Source of the DNA: Pseudomonadales bacterium
GTDB taxonomy: Bacteria; Pseudomonadota; Gammaproteobacteria; Pseudomonadales; Azotimanducaceae
NCBI GenBank assembly: GCA_028277965.1
Contig: JANQFF010000103.1
Coordinates: 1 to 64,000, forward strand
DNA: 64,000 bases
Reading direction: 5' to 3'
This document shows positions 1-8,173 of this stretch, one piece after another. Position numbers and translations under genes: made by a program. The notes under the pieces were generated by a model, which ran no database searches, was not told the DNA's origin, and saw only the letters and a program-made list of their open reading frames with translations. Positions within the stretch are counted from its first letter, which is position 1. Each line of letters opens with the position of its first letter.

Positions 1-374
1 GTGGCACTCAGGAAGCCGATATCGGTTTTGCTGCGGATCAGACGATCACCAAAGACTCTCTGACCCTGTCCACCATCAACATCCTGGATGTAGCCGGTGC
101 TGAGAATACGATCAAACGGATCGATTCAGCCCTGACGGCTGTAAGCGCGCTGCGAAGTAACTTCGGTGCGATTCAGAATCGATTCGAATCGACTATCTCT
201 AACCTGCAGTCGGTATCAGAGAACCTGTCAGCCTCTCGTGGGCGGATCCAGGACGCGGACTTTGCGGCTGAAACCGCCGCGTTGACGAAAGCGCAGATCC
301 TGCAACAGGCCGGTATTGCCGTGTTAGCCCAGGCGAATACTCAGCCACAGGTTGTATTGAGTCTGCTTCAGTAA
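1..374 (+). CDS. fliC: Flagellin, C-terminal part (5' end outside window)
   Basis: This is the last 123 codons of a flagellin, read from base 3 and ending in TAA at 372-374. The translation has the D1/D0 C-terminal features: a helical stretch with [17 protein letters not shown], then the [17 protein letters not shown] signature, and the end VVLSLLQ, which in flagellins packs in the filament core and carries the export and polymerisation surface. It is the major filament subunit, secreted through the flagellar type III system. Its promoter lies outside the window. flaG, fliD and fliS follow in the order typical of polar-flagellum gammaproteobacteria. Identification is firm; which flagellin paralogue it is cannot be told. 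Confidence 0.95.
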   Translation, partial: GTQEADIGFAADQTITKDSLTLSTINILDVAGAENTIKRIDSALTAVSALRSNFGAIQNRFESTISNLQSVSENLSASRGRIQDADFAAETAALTKAQILQQAGIAVLAQANTQPQVVLSLLQ

Positions 375-400
375 CCCTGGGCATTGGACGTGAGGGTTAA

Positions 401-450
401 GGGACGATGAACTCCGTAGATCAGGCCGCCCGTACTGATCTTTTCGTCCC
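401..450 (+). terminator. Nested hairpin downstream of flagellin gene
   Basis: An outer stem GGGACGA (401-407) / TCGTCCC (444-450) encloses an inner stem GATCAG (419-424) / CTGATC (435-440), with TTTT at 441-444. It lies 27 bases after the flagellin stop and 30 bases before flaG. It could act as a 3' mRNA stabiliser, attenuator or partial terminator separating abundant flagellin mRNA from flaG. The T-run is short and lies inside the outer stem, so function is inferred only. Confidence 0.45.
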
Positions 451-480
451 CTGACCCGGAGTCTTGGATGGAGAAATACC

Positions 481-849
481 ATGCTCGACATCACTTCGAT
501 CCCCGTCAAGGGTGCCTCTCCGGTTAGTTCCTTGCGGAGTAGGCAGCCGGTTGCCGGTGTGGACGGAAAGACCACGCCGGCAACCGGCAATACTTTACCG
601 GCCAGCGAGCCCATCAAAGTCCCCGAGCTCCCACAGCTCGAAAAACTGTCCGAGGGACTGTCAAACTTCGCCCGATTGCTGGACCGTGAACTCGCCTTTC
701 GCGTTGACGAGGCGACCGGAAAGACCGTTGTGACGGTCCTCGACAGCGAAACCAAAGAAGTTATCCGCCAGATACCGTCAGAAGAGCTGGTTCGCCTGGC
801 AAGCGTCATAGCAGAGACTGTTCCCCACCCGTTCGAAACTCGAGCCTGA
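481..849 (+). CDS. flaG: FlaG family flagellar protein
   Basis: The protein has 122 residues. The N-terminal half is low complexity and variable, and the C-terminal half carries the FlaG core: LAFRVDEATGKTVVTVLDSETKEVIRQIP in pieces, then an amphipathic end (SEELVRLASVIAE). FlaG proteins influence filament length and are commonly encoded between flagellin and fliD, as here. The ATG at 481 is preceded by a TGGAG at a suitable distance. The biochemical role of FlaG is poorly defined; the family call is firm. Confidence 0.88.
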   Translation: MLDITSIPVKGASPVSSLRSRQPVAGVDGKTTPATGNTLPASEPIKVPELPQLEKLSEGLSNFARLLDRELAFRVDEATGKTVVTVLDSETKEVIRQIPSEELVRLASVIAETVPHPFETRA

Positions 850-856
850 GTGAACC

Positions 857-872
857 TGGTACGGAAAATGCT
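857..872 (+). promoter_or_regulatory. Sigma54 (-24/-12) promoter candidate for fliD
   Basis: TGGTACG-GAAA-ATGCT matches the RpoN consensus TGGCACG-N4-TTGCW with the invariant GG and GC doublets 12 bases apart; the first T of TTGC is A. It lies 40 bases before the fliD ATG, giving a predicted start of transcription near 884. RpoN control of fliD is established in Pseudomonas, which supports the call. Confidence 0.65.
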
Positions 873-911
873 TCGTATAAGGGTCAGAGAACTATTCGCA
901 CGGAACTGTCG

Positions 912-2300
912 ATGACTTCGATTGTAACGTCGGGTTTGGGCTCGGGCCTGGATGTCGCCAATATCGTTGCACAACTGGTGGCGGCTGAACGGGCACCGAC
1001 ACAGACTCGACTCGACTCGCGGGAAGCGCAGGCGCTGAGCAAGCTATCGGCGTTTGGCACCGTCAAAGGTGCGCTTTCTGCTTTTAAAGACGCCATTGAG
1101 CCTTTGAAGGATCTGACTGCGTTTCAGGGGCGCCAGGCGACAACATCGAATGAAGATCTCTTCACTGCCACCGCATCGTCGACAGCGACGGCCGGGACTT
1201 ACTCAGTCGAAATCACTTCGCTTGCGCTTGCCCACAAACTGCGATCGGCTGCGTTTGCGGCGCCGGACACGGTTGTCGGTACCGGCACACTCACGATTAC
1301 TTCTAACGGTCAGAGTTTCCAGGTCGATATAGCCAGCCCGACCAACACGGTGATGGAGATTGCGGACGCGATCAACAGCGCCGAAGCAAACCGCGATGTT
1401 GTTGCGACTGTCGTCAACAGCGATGAAGGTGCGCATATCGTATTGACCGCATTGCAGGAGGGTACTGAAGGGGCTGTAACAATCGTCGCGGACGGCGACG
1501 CAGGCCTCGAAGCTCTCGAATATGATCTGTCAGGTGGATCTACCAATCTCGTCGAGGTTGTAGCAGCCCAGGACGCAATCCTCGTGGTTGACGGTCTCAC
1601 CGTAACATCGTCGAGCAACATCGTTGCCGATGTCATCGATGATGTGACGATTGAACTTCTGGATGCTGATCCCGGAACGACTTATCAATTGAGTGTTGCG
1701 TACGACCAGGACGCAGCCAAAGAAAAGATCACAGCGTTTGTCGACGCGTACAACAATCTCATCCAGGTGGCCGCGAATCAGACAGGGTTTGATGCTGAAA
1801 CCTTTGTTTCCGGGCCGTTATTCGGGGAGAACGCCGTTTCCGGTCTGGTTAGCGGGTTACGCAGTCTTGTTGGTGGATTTGTAGAAGAAACATCAAGTGC
1901 GTTTCGGTCTCTCTCAGAGCTCGGCATCACCACCTCGCTCGAAGGTGAGTTAACCGTAAATGACAGCACGCTTTCCAGTGTGCTGCTCGAACAGTTCGAC
2001 GATGTCGGTGCGTTCCTGTCGGATGCTGGCGGGTTTGCCATCAGCCTGGGAGCCCTGGTTGACAGTTTTCTCGATTCGTCATCAGCGCTGGAAACGAGGA
2101 CAAGCGGCATTGAGGCGTTGATCGATGACATCGGTGGTCAGCGCGAAGCCCTCGACCGTCGCATGGCCCTCGTTGAAACCCGTCTGACGTCACAGTTTGC
2201 TGCACTGGATGGACTCATCAGTCAGCTCAACAACACAAGCACGTTTCTCGGGCAACAGCTTGCCAGCCTTCCAGGCAACAGCCCACTAACACAAACCTAA
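912..2300 (+). CDS. fliD: Flagellar filament cap protein FliD (HAP2)
   Basis: The protein has 462 residues, a usual FliD length. It begins with the conserved N-terminal coiled-coil segment (SGLGSGLDVANIVAQLVAAER) and ends with a long helical C-terminal region of the FliD_C type (LEGELTVNDSTL..., then heptad-like helices). The central part is a variable beta-rich D2/D3 region. FliD forms the pentameric cap under which flagellin subunits fold at the filament tip, and may contribute to adhesion. No cysteines are seen, as is common for secreted axial proteins. It has its own putative sigma54 promoter and is followed 15 bp later by fliS. Confidence 0.96.
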   Translation: MTSIVTSGLGSGLDVANIVAQLVAAERAPTQTRLDSREAQALSKLSAFGTVKGALSAFKDAIEPLKDLTAFQGRQATTSNEDLFTATASSTATAGTYSVEITSLALAHKLRSAAFAAPDTVVGTGTLTITSNGQSFQVDIASPTNTVMEIADAINSAEANRDVVATVVNSDEGAHIVLTALQEGTEGAVTIVADGDAGLEALEYDLSGGSTNLVEVVAAQDAILVVDGLTVTSSSNIVADVIDDVTIELLDADPGTTYQLSVAYDQDAAKEKITAFVDAYNNLIQVAANQTGFDAETFVSGPLFGENAVSGLVSGLRSLVGGFVEETSSAFRSLSELGITTSLEGELTVNDSTLSSVLLEQFDDVGAFLSDAGGFAISLGALVDSFLDSSSALETRTSGIEALIDDIGGQREALDRRMALVETRLTSQFAALDGLISQLNNTSTFLGQQLASLPGNSPLTQT

Positions 2301-2315
2301 CAGGAGGATCAGTAA

Positions 2316-2717
2316 GTGAATCAACTACAAGGACTTAGGGAATATCAATCAATTTACGATGTGGGCCACATCGACATGGCGTCTCCCGAAAGACTGGTGC
2401 AGATGCTCCTGGATGGAACCCTCACGCGAATTCAAGCCGCCAAGGGACACATGATGAGGGAGGAGTTTGCGCTCAAAGGAGAGATGATCGGCAAGGCAAT
2501 TTCCATCGTCGAGGGTCTCAAAAACAGTCTGAACTCGAGCGCGGGTGAAATCGCCGTGAACCTGGATGGCCTCTATGACTATATCGAGCGCCGGTTGGTG
2601 ACAGGGAATCTCCAGAACGATGTCGATGCCCTGGACGAAGCCGAGCGGCTGATACGCGAAATCAAACTGGCCTGGGAAGCTGTCTCAGATGTGCCCTCCG
2701 AGGCAGTAGGCGATTAG
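2316..2717 (+). CDS. fliS: Flagellin export chaperone FliS
   Basis: The protein has 133 residues and fits the FliS helical bundle: an N-terminal Tyr-rich segment (YQSIYDVGHIDMASPERLVQMLLDG, in pieces), the helices around EEFALKGEMIGKAISIVEGLKNSL, and a YDYIERRLV segment. FliS binds the C-terminal disordered end of flagellin in the cytoplasm, preventing premature polymerisation. The start is GTG at 2316, chosen for the strong AGGAGG at 2302-2307 just upstream. It is probably cotranscribed with fliD and the fliT-like gene. Confidence 0.95.
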   Translation: MNQLQGLREYQSIYDVGHIDMASPERLVQMLLDGTLTRIQAAKGHMMREEFALKGEMIGKAISIVEGLKNSLNSSAGEIAVNLDGLYDYIERRLVTGNLQNDVDALDEAERLIREIKLAWEAVSDVPSEAVGD

Positions 2718-2762
2718 TGCTCGAGCGCTGTTGCTGAGTTATGTATTGGTCTGGACACTAAA

Positions 2763-3089
2763 TTGCGTCTGAAGATACTCGAGGACGCGTGCGCAATTAC
2801 TCACCAGGTTGCTGAGGCAGTTGAATCAGCTGACTGGGAGAAGGCTCTTGATCTGGTGAAGTGTCGCAACGATCTGTTGCAGACGATGCCACAGGCGAAC
2901 TATGACACAAGTGTCGAAGCTGAGAGGCTGATAGAAAGGGAATCCAGCCTGATCCTCGCGATTCTCACTGCTGACCGACAACTGAACGATTTTGCCAAAT
3001 CCAGCAAGGCAAGTCTCGCCGCACGTATCGAACGCGAAAGACGCGGTAACAAGGCAGGTAACGCCTACTTGGAAGCCGCGTCCTCCTGA
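2763..3089 (+). CDS. FliT-like flagellar chaperone (tentative)
   Basis: A 108-residue, wholly alpha-helical, charged protein starting at TTG 2763. It lies directly after fliS, where fliT or an equivalent small chaperone is normally found. The sequence is too divergent to assign by motif alone: two or three long amphipathic helices with a conserved-looking ERESSLILAILTADRQL stretch. FliT binds FliD and regulates FlhDC or FleQ-type activators in other species. No good ribosome site was seen ahead of the TTG, so translation may depend on fliS coupling. Its 3' end overlaps a convergent MarR-type gene by 25 bp. Confidence 0.6.
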   Translation: MRLKILEDACAITHQVAEAVESADWEKALDLVKCRNDLLQTMPQANYDTSVEAERLIERESSLILAILTADRQLNDFAKSSKASLAARIERERRGNKAGNAYLEAASS

Positions 3090-3553
3090 GTATCGGCGAG
3101 CGGATTCAACTCAACCGTAATCCCGTCTGCGCTCTCGCTCTCTTCTGCCGCCTTGAGTTGCTCAATGATCCGCAGAGCCCAGGAGTGCATCCACAGCTGA
3201 ACCTCGTTGAGCGTTTCCAGCCCTTTTTCCGTCGGAACGATAATCCGACGTCGGCCATCCCGCAGGTCGGGTTCTTCCCGCACCAGACCTTCAACCATCA
3301 TTGCCGTTACAGCTCGTGATACGGTCGCCTTGTTTATCTGGGTCTGGTCTGCGAGCTCAGTGACCGAACAAGTTACTCCACGCCGCCAGTTACGGATTAC
3401 CGCGTGGGTGACACGCAGTTCTTTCAGAGATTGGATATTGGTCATGCCGAAGGTGGCATCTTCGGATTCGTTGCTGACAAAACACAGGTGTTCGGTCAAC
3501 ATGTCGCCCAGCGAATTCAGAACTTCGACCGGGATTTTTTTGGACCCCTCCAT
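3065..3553 (-). CDS. MarR-family transcriptional regulator
   Basis: From the ATG at 3553 the protein has 162 residues. It contains a winged helix-turn-helix: SVTELADQTQINKATVSRAVTAMMVEGLVRE, followed by the wing DLRDGRRRIIVPTEKG (in pieces), which is diagnostic of MarR. An in-frame ATG at 3577 would add eight residues; neither has a convincing ribosome site, and a TACAAT at 3563-3568 could be a -10 box giving a near-leaderless mRNA from 3553. The gene is convergent with and overlaps the fliT-like gene inside the flagellar block. Its ligand and targets are unknown; MarR proteins usually regulate a neighbouring or divergent gene. Confidence 0.82.
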   Translation of the reverse strand: MEGSKKIPVEVLNSLGDMLTEHLCFVSNESEDATFGMTNIQSLKELRVTHAVIRNWRRGVTCSVTELADQTQINKATVSRAVTAMMVEGLVREEPDLRDGRRRIIVPTEKGLETLNEVQLWMHSWALRIIEQLKAAEESESADGITVELNPLADTQEDAASK

Positions 3554-3844
3554 GGTGCACCGATTGTAGCAACACATTTTGGTCGCAGAACAGCTATTTC
3601 GTCCGCCTCATGGTTTAACAAGCTTATAAACTTAAAATTCTCGTGGAGATATTTGCGTAACGCACTGTTTTGGAGCGATTTTCCAGCCTCCAGAAATTTT
3701 GTTGCAGATTCGAAACTTTTCTTGCGTTGGGTCCAAGTGAGCATTACTTTGCGAACCCAGACGTCATCCATGGCGCAACTACGGGCAGACACTTGGAGTG
3801 GGAGACAGTACCTGGCTTAACGGTCAGGTGAGGAGTTCCTACAC

Positions 3845-5134
3845 TTGACACAACAAGGAAGAGTTCTGCTTTGTGATGCAGACGGCGTTCGCGGGCAACG
3901 GATTGCAGAAGCCCTTACTTTCCTCGGATTCAGTCCAACAGTACACGACCACGATAAACCACTCGATTTGACCGATCTCGAACCTGGCGCCTATGAGAGG
4001 ATTCTCATATGGGGGCCGGATGAAGGATTGATTGCGGATTGGCTCGATACCGTTCGTTCATTGCCGATTCCCGTTCCACTACTCCATATGGATCCGGATC
4101 GTCATCAGACAACGTCAGATGCTGTTCGATCCGCTGTTCATCTGCCCACTGGTAGTTCGGCTCCGGTGCGTTTGCTGTCAGAGCAGATACAACAGGTTGC
4201 CCCGTTCGATACGACCGCACTTATTCTCGGGGAATCCGGTACCGGTAAGGAGCGTGTAGCGCGCGCCCTGCACGACAACTCCAGACGTCGCACCGGGGTA
4301 TTTGTTCCAGTCAATTGCGGTGCCATACCATCCGAGTTGATGGAGAGCGAGCTGTTTGGCCATGAAAAGGGGGCATTTACGGGAGCTCTGAATACACGGA
4401 AAGGACGTTTCGAACTGGCGAGCGGTGGCACATTGTTCCTCGATGAAATCGGCGACATGAGTCTCGACATGCAGGTGAAACTTCTGCGGGTACTCCAGGA
4501 GCGGTGTTTCGAACGTGTCGGAGGCACGAGGACAATCAAGGCTGATGTACGTATTGTCGCGGCGACTCATCGGGATCTCAAAAAAGCTGTTGCTGAAGGG
4601 CGGTTTCGTGAAGATCTGTACTACCGGCTGCATGTTTTTCCAATCGAAGTCCCGGCCTTGCGAGAGAGGATTGGCGACTTGTCCCAGCTCGTCAAAGAGC
4701 TTGTGGCCGAGACGCGCGCGCAGAGTGGGCTCAGCGTGGAGTTTTCAATAAGCGCGATCGAGGTTCTGTCGAGATATCGCTGGCCCGGAAACGTCCGGGA
4801 GCTGGCGAATCTGGTAGAGCGTATGGCCATTACTCACCCTGGTGGTGTCGTCGGACCAAGGGAGTTGCCAAACGAATATCGAAGTGATGAACACGTGGTC
4901 GAACGATCTTCGTCGGATTTCGGTCTGCCAACGGAGCTTGCGGGCATGGAAGGCAGGGACGTGGATCTCAAAGACACCCTGGCGAAAATCGAACGTGAAC
5001 TGATCGAATATGCGTTGCAGAGGGCAGGTGGGGTGGTTGCCGAAGCCGCGCGGTCCCTGCAGGTTGGACGTACGACGCTGGTTGAGAAGATTCGCAAATA
5101 CGACCTCCAGGGTGACCTCCACCGGGTCGCCTGA
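3845..5134 (+). CDS. fleQ: Flagellar master regulator FleQ/FlrA (sigma54 activator)
   Basis: The protein has 429 residues. Residues 1-110 are a FleQ-type receiver-like domain lacking the usual phospho-acceptor motif. Residues 110-345 are the AAA+ domain with GESGTGKE (129-136), GAFTGA (176-181, the sigma54 contact loop) and the [11 protein letters not shown] sensor region. Residues 385-429 are a Fis-type helix-turn-helix. In Pseudomonas and Vibrio this protein activates RpoN promoters of early flagellar genes and, in Pseudomonas, responds to cyclic-di-GMP and FleN. It starts at TTG 3845 behind AGGAG at 3831-3835. The 290 bp upstream are AT-rich and show no clear promoter; fleSR follows after 146 bp. 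Confidence 0.93.
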   Translation: MTQQGRVLLCDADGVRGQRIAEALTFLGFSPTVHDHDKPLDLTDLEPGAYERILIWGPDEGLIADWLDTVRSLPIPVPLLHMDPDRHQTTSDAVRSAVHLPTGSSAPVRLLSEQIQQVAPFDTTALILGESGTGKERVARALHDNSRRRTGVFVPVNCGAIPSELMESELFGHEKGAFTGALNTRKGRFELASGGTLFLDEIGDMSLDMQVKLLRVLQERCFERVGGTRTIKADVRIVAATHRDLKKAVAEGRFREDLYYRLHVFPIEVPALRERIGDLSQLVKELVAETRAQSGLSVEFSISAIEVLSRYRWPGNVRELANLVERMAITHPGGVVGPRELPNEYRSDEHVVERSSSDFGLPTELAGMEGRDVDLKDTLAKIERELIEYALQRAGGVVAEAARSLQVGRTTLVEKIRKYDLQGDLHRVA

Positions 5135-5236
5135 AATCCGACACTTGTCCGATTCCCGTCGCACCGCGTGTCAGATCCTTGACTGATCGAACGTCATTCT
5201 AGTCTAAGTTATTGATTTTTAAATAATAAAAATAGT

Positions 5237-5252
5237 CGGCATGGATTTTGCT
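5237..5252 (+). promoter_or_regulatory. Sigma54 promoter candidate for fleS-fleR operon
   Basis: CGGCATG-GATT-TTGCT matches the RpoN consensus, with GG at 5238-5239 and GC at 5250-5251. It lies 29 bases before the fleS ATG, so transcription would begin near 5264. The sequence just upstream (5205-5236) is very AT-rich, which suits IHF or activator-induced bending. FleQ control of fleSR by RpoN is established in Pseudomonas. Confidence 0.8.
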
Positions 5253-5280
5253 CCTATTGTGACAGACAGAGGAGTTACAC

Positions 5281-6468
5281 ATGGCCGAAGCGCTGGTGCG
5301 CACATTGCCCCTGGATACAGATGACCTGCAGGCAGCGTTCAGCCTGTTCAATCAGGTCTCGGAACAACTCGAACAAGCCTATACGGAACTCGAAGGTCAG
5401 GTAGAAACGCTGAACGCACAGCTTGTAGACGTCCGTGCTGAGCGTGAGGCGCAACGACGTGAGAAAGAACTCCTGGCTGCACGTATGGAAGGTCTCCTGG
5501 AAGAGTTGCCCGTCGGAGTGGTCCTTGTGGGAGATCATGGACTTGTCGAAGAAGCCAACCACGCGGCGCGAAGATTACTGGAAGGCCTCGATGCGGGTGT
5601 CGACTGGGAGGAAACGGTTGCACGAAACCTGCGCGGATCAGTGAACTCCGGAGATATGCTTCTGGGGTTCGGTCGACGCATCACGCTTACGCGCAGGGAG
5701 ATATCGTCCACCAGTTTTGTGGTCGTTCTGACTGACGTCACCCGTCTGCATGAACTGCAGGAAAACGTGGAGCGCAGTCGGCGTCTTTCGGAGATGGGCG
5801 AAATGGCTGCTCGTCTGGCTCACCAGATACGTACCCCGGTGTCTGCGGCGATGCTCTATGCCTCGAATCTCGACGCTTCCAGCAGCGCCTATGTTCGTCG
5901 CTGCGCGGGGAAAATCCTCGACAGGCTGCGGCATCTGGAAGCGATGGTCACCGATACCCTGTTGTTTGCCCGTGGTGGTGGCGGTGATCTTGAATACCTC
6001 TCTGCCGAGGAGATCATAACAAGCGCGTGCGAGCTTGCGGAAAAACACGTGAGCGAGATTGTCAGTCTGGATGGAGAAGAGAAGCTGGATGCGGACAGCT
6101 CGTGTGCCAGGGTGTTTGGTAACCGTGAGCTTGTTGTCGGCGCGATTGTCAATCTGATGACAAATTCGGCGCAGCTCGGGGCAACTGAAATCATCATCGA
6201 GAAGCGCGTGAGCTGTGAGGGTTACCTCGAACTCTCTGTACGCGATGATGGGCCGGGTATCGATCCGAGTCTGGCCGACAAACTGTTTGAACCGTTTTGC
6301 AGCTCACGTTCCGGAGGAACAGGCCTGGGGCTTGCTGTCGTACGGGCAGCGGCCGAGTCTTTTGGCGGTGTTGTAAACGCTTCCAATAATGCTGGTGGTG
6401 GGGCGACCTTCTGCATGAGGCTGCCAATCCAGCAGGAGGCCCCGACAATCTACGGTACATCTGCATGA
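5281..6468 (+). CDS. fleS: Flagellar sensor histidine kinase FleS/FlrB
   Basis: A soluble 395-residue kinase without transmembrane segments. An N-terminal coiled coil (about 20-70) is followed by a PAS-like sensor (70-155), a dimerisation/phosphotransfer helix with LAHQIRTPVSAAMLY (phospho-accepting His181), and a catalytic ATPase domain with the N box (NLMTNSAQ), DDGPGI and GGTGLGLAVVR. It is the cytoplasmic partner of FleR in the middle tier of polar flagellar control. The start ATG at 5281 has a GAGGAG 8 bases upstream. Its stop overlaps the fleR start by 4 bp (ATGA), indicating coupled translation. Confidence 0.94.
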   Translation: MAEALVRTLPLDTDDLQAAFSLFNQVSEQLEQAYTELEGQVETLNAQLVDVRAEREAQRREKELLAARMEGLLEELPVGVVLVGDHGLVEEANHAARRLLEGLDAGVDWEETVARNLRGSVNSGDMLLGFGRRITLTRREISSTSFVVVLTDVTRLHELQENVERSRRLSEMGEMAARLAHQIRTPVSAAMLYASNLDASSSAYVRRCAGKILDRLRHLEAMVTDTLLFARGGGGDLEYLSAEEIITSACELAEKHVSEIVSLDGEEKLDADSSCARVFGNRELVVGAIVNLMTNSAQLGATEIIIEKRVSCEGYLELSVRDDGPGIDPSLADKLFEPFCSSRSGGTGLGLAVVRAAAESFGGVVNASNNAGGGATFCMRLPIQQEAPTIYGTSA

Positions 6469-7793
6469 ACCAGGCGCTACTTGTTGTCGAGGACGATGCT
6501 GACCTCAGAAACGCTCTCGAAGATACACTCTCTCTTCATGGATATGATGTCGCTTCTGCGACAGACGGTTCCGAAGCCATCGCACGGCTTGGGAAAGAGC
6601 AATTCTCGCTCGTTCTCAGCGACGTGCAGATGGCTCCTGTGGGTGGTCTGGAGTTACTTCAGCACATCCAGCAGAAACACGCGGATATCCCCGTCATTCT
6701 GATGACAGCATACGGCTCGATCGAACAGGCTGTTCAGGCGATGCAGTGCGGAGCGATGAACTACCTGGCGAAACCGTTCGAAGCAAGCGAGCTCGTCAGC
6801 ATGGTGGAGCAATACCTGCGTACAGCACCGGCGGATGAACTGATTGCCGAAGACCCGCGCTCCAGGGAGTTGGTGAAACTCGCTGAAAAGCTCGCCCAGA
6901 ACGATCTCACTGTTTTGATCAGCGGCGAATCGGGAACAGGAAAAGAGGTGTATGCGCGCTATCTTCACAAGAAATCTGCGCGTTGTACCGCACCCTTTGT
7001 GGCGGTGAACTGCGCTGCAATTCCGGAAAACATGCTGGAGGCTGTCCTGTTCGGGTATGAACGGGGCGCATTCACCGGGGCGCAGACTGCTCACGCGGGA
7101 AAGTTCGAACAGGCCCAGGGTGGCACTCTGCTGCTTGACGAGATATCGGAGATGGATCCGTCGCTACAGGCAAAACTCCTCCGGGTTCTCCAGGAAAAAC
7201 AGGTTGAACGGCTTGGCGGCCGCAACGTTATAGATCTCGACGTGAGGGTTCTTGCCACGACAAACCGCGATCTCAAGAGTGCGGTGAATAATGGGGATTT
7301 CCGGGAAGACCTGTTTTACCGTCTAAACGTGCTCCCGCTTGTTGTTCCGGCTCTGCGGGACAGGCCAGGTGACATCCTGCCGCTGGCCCGATCGGTTCTG
7401 GCGCGTTCATCGAACGGGCAAGTCTGCGAGTTTTCATCCGCGGCGGAAGCCCAGCTTCTGAACTACCACTGGCCCGGAAACGTGCGGGAATTGGAAAACC
7501 TGATCCAGCGGGCGCAGGTGCTGGCAGATGGCAGTATGCTGGATACGCAACACCTTCAGTTCGAAGCGGATGCCAGGGTGGTCTATGTCGACATTGAAGA
7601 AGAAACCCACGCAGAGATCGCAAATCTGGAAGAACGGTTACGCGCTCACGAACGTGAGTTGATCTTCGATGCACTACGCCAGGGTGACGGTAATCGAGAG
7701 AGTACTGCAGCGCTCCTGGGGATCAGTCCGAGGACGCTGAGACACAAGCTGGCGAGGATCCGCGAAGAAGGTCTGGCCATACCGGGGAACTGA
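6465..7793 (+). CDS. fleR: Flagellar response regulator FleR/FlrC
   Basis: An NtrC-type regulator of 442 residues. The receiver (1-120) has the acidic pocket EDD and phospho-acceptor Asp53 (LSDVQM). The AAA+ domain has GESGTGKE (154-161), GAFTGA (201-206) and WPGNVREL. A Fis-type helix-turn-helix (GDGNRESTAALLGISPRTLRHKL, in pieces) closes the protein. FleR phosphorylated by FleS activates RpoN promoters for hook and basal body genes in Pseudomonas and Vibrio. It is coupled to fleS by a 4-bp overlap and followed by fliE after 12 bp. Confidence 0.95.
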   Translation: MNQALLVVEDDADLRNALEDTLSLHGYDVASATDGSEAIARLGKEQFSLVLSDVQMAPVGGLELLQHIQQKHADIPVILMTAYGSIEQAVQAMQCGAMNYLAKPFEASELVSMVEQYLRTAPADELIAEDPRSRELVKLAEKLAQNDLTVLISGESGTGKEVYARYLHKKSARCTAPFVAVNCAAIPENMLEAVLFGYERGAFTGAQTAHAGKFEQAQGGTLLLDEISEMDPSLQAKLLRVLQEKQVERLGGRNVIDLDVRVLATTNRDLKSAVNNGDFREDLFYRLNVLPLVVPALRDRPGDILPLARSVLARSSNGQVCEFSSAAEAQLLNYHWPGNVRELENLIQRAQVLADGSMLDTQHLQFEADARVVYVDIEEETHAEIANLEERLRAHERELIFDALRQGDGNRESTAALLGISPRTLRHKLARIREEGLAIPGN

Positions 7794-7805
7794 AGGAGAA
7801 GCTGA

Positions 7806-8129
7806 TTGAACCAGATAGATGTGAATAGTCTCCTTACCCAGATGCGGACGCTGGCAGCTGAAGCCCAGTCGATGGAGAAGGCAGGGGAGCCTGCCGCGGG
7901 GACAACAACCGGCTTTTCCGAGGTTCTCCAGAACTCAGTCGATTCGGTAAATCAGGCGCAGCAGAAAGCCGGGGAACTCGCAGCTGCCTTTGAAGCCGGC
8001 ACGACGGATGTGGATCTGGCAGAGGTGATGATATCCCTCCAGAAAGCCAGTCTGTCTTTTACGGCGATGACCGAGGTCAGGAACAAGTTGGTCACCGCTT
8101 ACCAGGAAATCATGAATATGCCGGTTTAA
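7806..8129 (+). CDS. fliE: Flagellar hook-basal body protein FliE
   Basis: The protein has 107 residues. The C-terminal two thirds carry the FliE core: FSEVLQNSVDSVNQAQQKAGELA, the acidic TTDVDLAEVMISLQKASLSF and the end VRNKLVTAYQEIMNMPV (quoted in parts). FliE links the MS ring to the rod and is an early type III substrate. The start is TTG at 7806, with AGGAG at 7794-7798 seven bases upstream. I found no sigma54 element in the end of fleR, so expression may come from the fleS promoter, unlike Pseudomonas, where fliE heads its own unit. Confidence 0.93.
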   Translation: MNQIDVNSLLTQMRTLAAEAQSMEKAGEPAAGTTTGFSEVLQNSVDSVNQAQQKAGELAAAFEAGTTDVDLAEVMISLQKASLSFTAMTEVRNKLVTAYQEIMNMPV

Positions 8130-8173
8130 CCCGGCTGGCGGTCATCAGACAAAGAGGTATGTGGAACACGTAG

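Noticed and set aside
5205..5235. AT-rich palindrome-like tract as a terminator after fleQ
   Set aside because: It has no GC-rich stem; an AT-rich upstream tract for the sigma54 promoter explains it better.
7600..7805. Sigma54 promoter for fliE inside the end of fleR
   Set aside because: Candidate GG/GC pairs lack the right spacing or the TTGC element.
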